Below, in pieces: positions 59,711 to 64,000 of a stretch of 64,000 nucleotides of DNA. The DNA comes from Limnochordaceae bacterium (GTDB taxonomy: Bacteria > Bacillota > Limnochordia > Limnochordales > Geochordaceae): NCBI GenBank assembly GCA_014896295.1, contig JADBKR010000007.1:372001-436000 (forward strand), read 5' to 3'. Made by a program: the position numbers and the translations under genes. Numbering within the stretch: position 1 is the stretch's first letter; the number at the start of each line of letters is the position of its first letter. The notes under the pieces are model-generated. The model made no database searches and was not told the origin of the DNA. It saw only the letters and a list, made by a program, of their open reading frames with translations.

Positions 59711-60049
59711 TCACACCCACTCGATGATCGACATGGGGGCCGCATCCCCGCGCCGCGGGCCCAGACGCACGATCCGCAGATAGCCCCCCTGCCGCCCGGC
59801 GTACTTGGGCCCCACCTCCGCGAAAAGCTTGCGCAGCGCCTCGCGATCGGTCAGGAACGCGGCCGCCTGCCGGCGAGCGTGGAGGTCGCCCCGCTTGGCG
59901 AGCGTGACCATATGTTCGGCGATGGGCCGCACCGCCTTCGCCTTGGCGAGCGTGGTGCGCACCCGCCCCCTCAGCACCACCTGGGTGACCAGGTGGCGGA
60001 AGAGCCACCGCCGGTGATCGATCCGCCTGTCGAGCTTGCGCGCCTTCAC
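59711..60049 (-). CDS. rplQ: 50S ribosomal protein L17
   Basis: A 112-residue L17. It starts [65 protein letters not shown], the whole family pattern. GTG 60049 with GGGGGA 7 nt upstream fits. It follows rpoA in the alpha operon. Confidence 0.96.
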   Translation of the reverse strand: MKARKLDRRIDHRRWLFRHLVTQVVLRGRVRTTLAKAKAVRPIAEHMVTLAKRGDLHARRQAAAFLTDREALRKLFAEVGPKYAGRQGGYLRIVRLGPRRGDAAPMSIIEWV

Positions 60050-60063
60050 CGATGTTTCCCCCG

Positions 60064-61023
60064 CTACTCCTCGTCCGACTTGCGCAGGGAGAGCCCCAGC
60101 TGGGCGAGCTTCTCCTTCACTTCCTGCAGCGACTTCTTGCCGAGATTGCGCACCCGCATCATGTCCTCTTCCGTCTTGCGGGTGAGCTCCTGAACCGTGT
60201 CGATGCCGGCCCTCTTCAAGCAGTTGTACGAGCGCACCGACAGGTTGAGCTCCTCGATGGGCATCTCCAGGAGCCGGTTGCGCTCTCGTTCCTGCGGGCT
60301 CTCCGGCGCCGGAGCCGGCGACTGCGCGGTCGTCAAGGAGGTGAACAGGTCCAGGTGCTGGACGAGCATCCGCGCGGCAGAGGCGACCGCGTCCACCGGG
60401 CCGATGGTCCCGTTGGTCCAGACCTCGAGCACCAGCCGATCGAAGTCGGTGCGCTGCCCGACCCGGGTGTTCTCGACCGTGTAGTTGACCTTCCGCACCG
60501 GGTTGAAGATGGAGTCGACCGCTATCACCCCGATGGGCTGCCCCGGCTCCTTGTTGCGCTCGGCCGGCACCCACCCGTGGCCCTTCACGATGGTCATCTC
60601 CATGGAGAGATGGCCGCCCTTCTCCAGGGTGGCGATCCGCAGGTCGGGATTGAGCACCTCGACCTCCGGCCCTACCTGGATCTGCCTCGCCAGGACCGGC
60701 CCCTCTTCCGACGCCTCCAGCCGGGCCGTGACCGGCCCGTCCCCGTGGAGCCGCACCACGAGGTTCTTCACGTTGAGGATGATGTCCGTCACGTCCTCCA
60801 GCACGCCGGGGACGTGGGAAAACTCGTGCAAGACTCCATCGATGCGGATGGTGGAGACGGCAGCCCCCGGCAGCGACGACATCAGGACGCGCCGGAGGGA
60901 GTTGCCCAGCGTGATGCCGTACCCCCGCTCGAGAGGCTCCACCACGAACTTGCCGTAGACGTCGGTCACGTCCTGGGCCTGAATGGAGGGGCGTTCGCGA
61001 TCCAGCTCCAGCGCCACCGCCAT
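60064..61023 (-). CDS. rpoA: DNA-directed RNA polymerase subunit alpha
   Basis: A 319-residue alpha subunit. The N-terminal domain has [49 protein letters not shown] and [33 protein letters not shown]. The C-terminal domain has [58 protein letters not shown]. The protein is slightly longer than common in its linker. Confidence 0.98.
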   Translation of the reverse strand: MAVALELDRERPSIQAQDVTDVYGKFVVEPLERGYGITLGNSLRRVLMSSLPGAAVSTIRIDGVLHEFSHVPGVLEDVTDIILNVKNLVVRLHGDGPVTARLEASEEGPVLARQIQVGPEVEVLNPDLRIATLEKGGHLSMEMTIVKGHGWVPAERNKEPGQPIGVIAVDSIFNPVRKVNYTVENTRVGQRTDFDRLVLEVWTNGTIGPVDAVASAARMLVQHLDLFTSLTTAQSPAPAPESPQERERNRLLEMPIEELNLSVRSYNCLKRAGIDTVQELTRKTEEDMMRVRNLGKKSLQEVKEKLAQLGLSLRKSDEE

Positions 61024-61056
61024 GTTATCCCTGCCTCCCGTCGCACTCTCCGGCGC

Positions 61057-61683
61057 TCAGCGGGAGTAGTGCTCGACGACCAGCTGCTCCTGCACCGGGG
61101 CATCGATCTGCTCCCGCGCCGGCACCGCGAGCACCCTTCCCTCCAGCCGGTCTGCGGAGAACTCGAGCCAGGTCGGCAAGCCCCGGGAAGCGGCCGCCGC
61201 CGCGTTCTCCCGGATCAGCGCCAGATCCCGGCTCCCCTCCCGTACCCCTACCACGTCGCCAGGCCTCAGCGGGTACGAGGGCACGTCCACGCGCCTGCCG
61301 TTGACGGTGAAGTGCCCGTGGCTCACCAGCTGGCGTGCCTGCGGGCGGGAGACGGCCAGACCCAGGCGGTATACCACGTTGTCCAGCCGCAGTTCGAGCT
61401 GCTGCAACAGGGCGTCGCCCGTTACCCCCTTGCGCTTGGCCGCTACCCGGAAGTAGCGCCGGAACTGGCGCTCCATCACGCCGTAGTAACGGCGCAGCCG
61501 CTGCTTTTCGCGCAAATGCAGCCCGTACTCCGTGCTCTTGCGCCGAGCCTGGCCATGCTGGCCCGGTGCATAATTGCGCCGTTCGACGGCACACTTTTCG
61601 GAGTAGCAGCGCTCACCCTTGAGGAAGAGCTTGACGCCCTCCCGCCGGCACAGCCGGCATACCGAGCCCGAATAGCGTCCCAT
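61057..61683 (-). CDS. rpsD: 30S ribosomal protein S4 (zinc-binding type)
   Basis: A 208-residue S4. The N-terminus [36 protein letters not shown] carries four cysteines (C+ type, zinc-binding). The S4 RNA-binding domain is [39 protein letters not shown]. The protein is also an early assembly factor and operon repressor in many bacteria. Confidence 0.97.
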   Translation of the reverse strand: MGRYSGSVCRLCRREGVKLFLKGERCYSEKCAVERRNYAPGQHGQARRKSTEYGLHLREKQRLRRYYGVMERQFRRYFRVAAKRKGVTGDALLQQLELRLDNVVYRLGLAVSRPQARQLVSHGHFTVNGRRVDVPSYPLRPGDVVGVREGSRDLALIRENAAAAASRGLPTWLEFSADRLEGRVLAVPAREQIDAPVQEQLVVEHYSR

Positions 61684-61744
61684 ATGCGAAGACCTTCACC
61701 TCTCCTGCTCTTCGAGGGCACTCGCCGGGTAGCCCGACGTCCGC

Positions 61745-62146
61745 TCAGACCCGGCGGCGCTTCGGAGGGCGGCAGCCGTTGTGCGGGATGGGGGTGACGT
61801 CGCGGATCGCCGTGACCTCGAGCCCGACCGCCTGCAGCGATCGGATGGCGGTCTCGCGGCCGGAGCCCGGGCCCCGCACCCACACCTCGACTTCTCGCAT
61901 CCCGTGCTCCATCGCCGCCCGCGCGGCAGCCTCGCCGGCCAGGCCCGCCGCGTAGGGCGTTCCCTTGCGGGAGCCCTTGAAGCCCATCGTGCCGGCGCTT
62001 GCCCACGCGATCACGTTACCCTGCTTGTCCGTGATGGTCACCGTCGTATTGTTGAACGTCGACTTGATGTGGGCCACGCCCGACGGGATGTTCTTCCGTT
62101 CCCGATGGCGCACCCGCGTCGTCCGGCGCCTCGTTGGCTCCGGCAT
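61745..62146 (-). CDS. rpsK: 30S ribosomal protein S11
   Basis: A 133-residue S11: [61 protein letters not shown] and [42 protein letters not shown]. It is in the standard rpsM-rpsK-rpsD order. Confidence 0.98.
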   Translation of the reverse strand: MPEPTRRRTTRVRHRERKNIPSGVAHIKSTFNNTTVTITDKQGNVIAWASAGTMGFKGSRKGTPYAAGLAGEAAARAAMEHGMREVEVWVRGPGSGRETAIRSLQAVGLEVTAIRDVTPIPHNGCRPPKRRRV

Positions 62147-62172
62147 CGCCCGTCACCGCCTTCCTTACGGCC

Positions 62173-62547
62173 TCACGTCTTCTTCCGCTTGACGCCCACC
62201 GTCCGCTTCGGCCCTTTGCGGGTCCGCGCGTTGGTGCGCGTGCGCTGCCCCCTCACGGGCAACCCCCGGCGGTGCCGGATCCCGCGGTAGGAGCCAATGT
62301 CGATGAGGCGCTTGATGTTGGCCGCTACCTCGCGACGCAGCTCGCCCTCTACCTTGTACTCGTTCTCGATGACCTCCCGCAGGCGGCTGACCTCGTCCTC
62401 CGTCAGGTCACGGACCCGCGTGTCCGGGTGAACCTGGGTCTTGACCAGGATGGCCCGGGCGCTCGAGCGCCCGATGCCGTAGATGTAGGTGAGGGCAACC
62501 TCCACTCGCTTGTCGCGGGGCAGGTCCACTCCCGCAATGCGTGCCAT
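62173..62547 (-). CDS. rpsM: 30S ribosomal protein S13
   Basis: A 124-residue S13 beginning [34 protein letters not shown] and ending with [33 protein letters not shown] 62547 is chosen by the conserved start; the frame extends upstream. Confidence 0.98.
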   Translation of the reverse strand: MARIAGVDLPRDKRVEVALTYIYGIGRSSARAILVKTQVHPDTRVRDLTEDEVSRLREVIENEYKVEGELRREVAANIKRLIDIGSYRGIRHRRGLPVRGQRTRTNARTRKGPKRTVGVKRKKT

Positions 62548-62613
62548 CTCTTCACCACTCCCCCGCTTCACCGACCGGGGCCGCGGCAGCGGCCACCAGC
62601 TCGCGGCAGATCG

Positions 62614-62727
62614 TTAGCCTTGCCGCTGCTTGTGCTTCGGATTCTCGCAGATCACCATGACGCGGCCGTGCCGGCGGATGATCTTGCACTTCTCGCATAT
62701 CCGTTTGACGGATGGTCGCACTTTCAT
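62614..62727 (-). CDS. rpmJ: 50S ribosomal protein L36
   Basis: A 37-residue L36: it begins [19 protein letters not shown] and has [18 protein letters not shown]. CxxC, C and H form the zinc site. It is shorter than most gene-finding thresholds and stands between infA and rpsM as in other Firmicutes. Confidence 0.96.
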   Translation of the reverse strand: MKVRPSVKRICEKCKIIRRHGRVMVICENPKHKQRQG

Positions 62728-62826
62728 GGATTATACCGGACCTTTCTGCGAAAAATACATCTCCCGTTTCCCGGCGCACGCGCGCCCGCTCACGCCCTGG
62801 TGAGGCCGGCAGGCCCACGATGCCGC

Positions 62827-63045
62827 CTACCGCTTGCGGTAGACGATACGGCCCCGGGTCAGGTCATAGGGGGAGAGCTGCACCGTCACCCGGTCGCCGG
62901 GCAGGATACGGATGAAGTTCATCCGCATCTTGCCCGAGATGTGCGCCAGCACCCTGTGGCCGTTTTCCAGTTCCACCCGGAACATGGCGTTGGGCAAGGG
63001 CTCGATGACCGTACCCTCCACCTCTATGACGTCCTGCCTGCCCAT
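62827..63045 (-). CDS. infA: Translation initiation factor IF-1
   Basis: A 72-residue OB-fold protein: [68 protein letters not shown], matching IF-1 along its length. It precedes rpmJ. Confidence 0.98.
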   Translation of the reverse strand: MGRQDVIEVEGTVIEPLPNAMFRVELENGHRVLAHISGKMRMNFIRILPGDRVTVQLSPYDLTRGRIVYRKR

Positions 63046-63061
63046 AGCCTCATCCTTTCGA

Positions 63062-63370
63062 TCAACCGGCCCCGTTGAGCTCCGCCAGCAGCGCCTTGAG
63101 CGCCGCGGCCAGCTCGCCGTCGGTCACGGCCTGCTGATTGGCAAGCCGGGCGGACACGCCCTCCGCCACCCGGTCGTGCAGCCAGAGGTGGCGGGGGTTC
63201 TTGGCCTTCGCCCTTGCCTGCGGCCGGTGTTCGCCGTCCGCCACGAGCACCCACCCGTCCGGCCGGACGCCCACCACCAGGTAGGCATGGCCCGTGTCCC
63301 TGCCCGCACGGGATGTCACCAGCTGCCCGAGCCGCGGGCGACGTGACTGCGATGCCCTCGCCTCATCCAT
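63062..63370 (-). CDS. KOW-domain RNA-binding protein (L14e/L6e/L27e-like)
   Basis: A 102-residue protein with a KOW-like start ([37 protein letters not shown]), followed by [22 protein letters not shown]. This family lies between map and infA in most Firmicutes and is assumed to bind the ribosome or RNA. The N-terminus is uncertain by a few residues. Confidence 0.88.
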   Translation of the reverse strand: MDEARASQSRRPRLGQLVTSRAGRDTGHAYLVVGVRPDGWVLVADGEHRPQARAKAKNPRHLWLHDRVAEGVSARLANQQAVTDGELAAALKALLAELNGAG

Positions 63371-63376
63371 CGCCGC

Positions 63377-64000
63377 TCACGCCAGCGTCAGGATCACCGG
63401 CCCGTCCTCCGAGATCGCCACCGTGTGCTCGAAGTGGGCCGAACGGCTGCCGTCTACCGTGACCGCCGTCCAGTGGTCCTCCAGGATTGTAACATCCGGA
63501 GCGCCCGCGTTCACCATGGGCTCGATGGCAATGGTCATGCCCCGCAACAGGCGCGGCCCCCGCCCCGGCACCCCGAAGTTGGGCACCTGCGGATCTTCGT
63601 GCATCTGCCGCCCGATCCCGTGTCCCACGAAGTCGCGCACCACGGAGAACCCGGCCTCTTCCACCACCCGCTGGACGGCGTGCCCGATGTCCGAGATCCG
63701 GTTGCCCTCCCGGGCCATCGCGATCCCGGCCTCCAGGGCCCTTTCGGTCACCTCCAGCAGCCGGCGCGTCCGGGGGTCGACCTCGCCCACCGCGAAGGTA
63801 CGGGCGGCATCGCCGTGAAAACCGTCCAGCAGCACCCCCACGTCCACGGAGACGATGTCCCCCTCCTCGAGCCGCCGCCCGGACGGGATGCCGTGGACGA
63901 CCTCCTCGTTGACGGACGTGCAGATACTCGCGGGGTACCCCCGGTACCCCTTGAAGGAGGGCTCGCCCCCGGCCGCCCGGATGAACTCCTCCGCGAAACG
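63377..64000 (-). CDS. map: Type I methionine aminopeptidase (3' part; N-terminus beyond window)
   Basis: The gene runs off the right edge. Visible motifs in order are YRGYPASICTSVNEEVVHGIPSGRRLEEGDIVSVDVGVLLDGFHGDAARTFAVG (metal aspartates), VVRDFVGHGIGRQMHEDPQVPNFG (metal His), GMTIAIEPMVN and FEHTVAISEDGPVILT. It removes the initiator methionine from nascent proteins. It lies in the standard location before the KOW gene and infA. Confidence 0.97.
   Translation of the reverse strand, partial: RFAEEFIRAAGGEPSFKGYRGYPASICTSVNEEVVHGIPSGRRLEEGDIVSVDVGVLLDGFHGDAARTFAVGEVDPRTRRLLEVTERALEAGIAMAREGNRISDIGHAVQRVVEEAGFSVVRDFVGHGIGRQMHEDPQVPNFGVPGRGPRLLRGMTIAIEPMVNAGAPDVTILEDHWTAVTVDGSRSAHFEHTVAISEDGPVILTLA

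Overview
The window is very GC-rich throughout, gene-dense, and reads like the chromosome of a spore-forming member of a deep, high-GC Firmicutes lineage (Limnochordia-, Thermaerobacter- or Symbiobacterium-like; the lineage is inference). The evidence is the canonical Firmicutes order map-KOW-infA-rpmJ-rpsM-rpsK-rpsD-rpoA-rplQ-ecfA1-ecfA2-ecfT-truA-rplM-rpsI (55316-64000, minus strand), the sporulation trio prkA-yhbH-spoVR (36137-40736), a SpoVB-type flippase, YhaM, a ReoY/YpiB-like protein and DUF501. A complete Ccm-type cytochrome c maturation set and the GC content argue against an ordinary Bacillus or Clostridium. Start codons are often GTG or TTG. No CRISPR array, IS element or phage gene was recognised.

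Layout. 1-6700: end of an rRNA methyltransferase, a RING/solute-binding fusion, a HAD phosphatase, a large secreted phosphodiester glycosidase with a metallophosphoesterase-like tail (frameshifted), Pcm and a MoaD-MoaE fusion. 6692-14343: a histidine-degradation block (hutH, hutI, ftcD, and formimidoyl-THF cyclodeaminase on the other strand; no urocanase in the window) mixed with hisC, a Nudix enzyme and a SWIM-exonuclease. 14308-19038: uridine phosphorylase, a phosphoesterase, a Trm112-like protein, a JAB-like/LysM membrane protein, signal peptidase I and a ReoY-like protein. 19272-24026: an apparently SOS-controlled mutagenesis cassette, with a LexA-type box inside a good sigma-A promoter followed by a catalytically degenerate Y-family polymerase relative, a DUF6504-like protein and DnaE2. 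23899-31352: a glycosyltransferase-like protein, flippase, small membrane proteins, tRNA-Arg, an aminotransferase, a PspC protein and YhaM.

31371-35590 (minus) is the ccmE-to-ccmD operon, with frameshifts in ccmA and in an uncharacterised membrane-anchored protein. 36137-40736 is the sporulation operon. 40834-44843 holds a His/Glu-rich anchored protein, ApbE, a ferric-reductase-like heme protein and a two-component system: a plausible extracytoplasmic redox unit with its own regulator. 45522-55292 contains fumarase, an aldehyde dehydrogenase, an amidohydrolase, thioredoxin (with a near-consensus promoter and a palindromic terminator), a class A PBP and a glycogen-debranching-type glycosidase. 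The window closes with the ribosomal/ECF cluster.

Recurring features are tail-to-tail overlaps of convergent genes (up to 128 nt) and three single-base frameshifts in otherwise well-conserved genes, which may be natural or assembly errors. The least conventional content is the LexA-box/Y-polymerase/DUF6504/DnaE2 cassette and two membrane fusions, RING-TM-SBP and JAB-TM-LysM.
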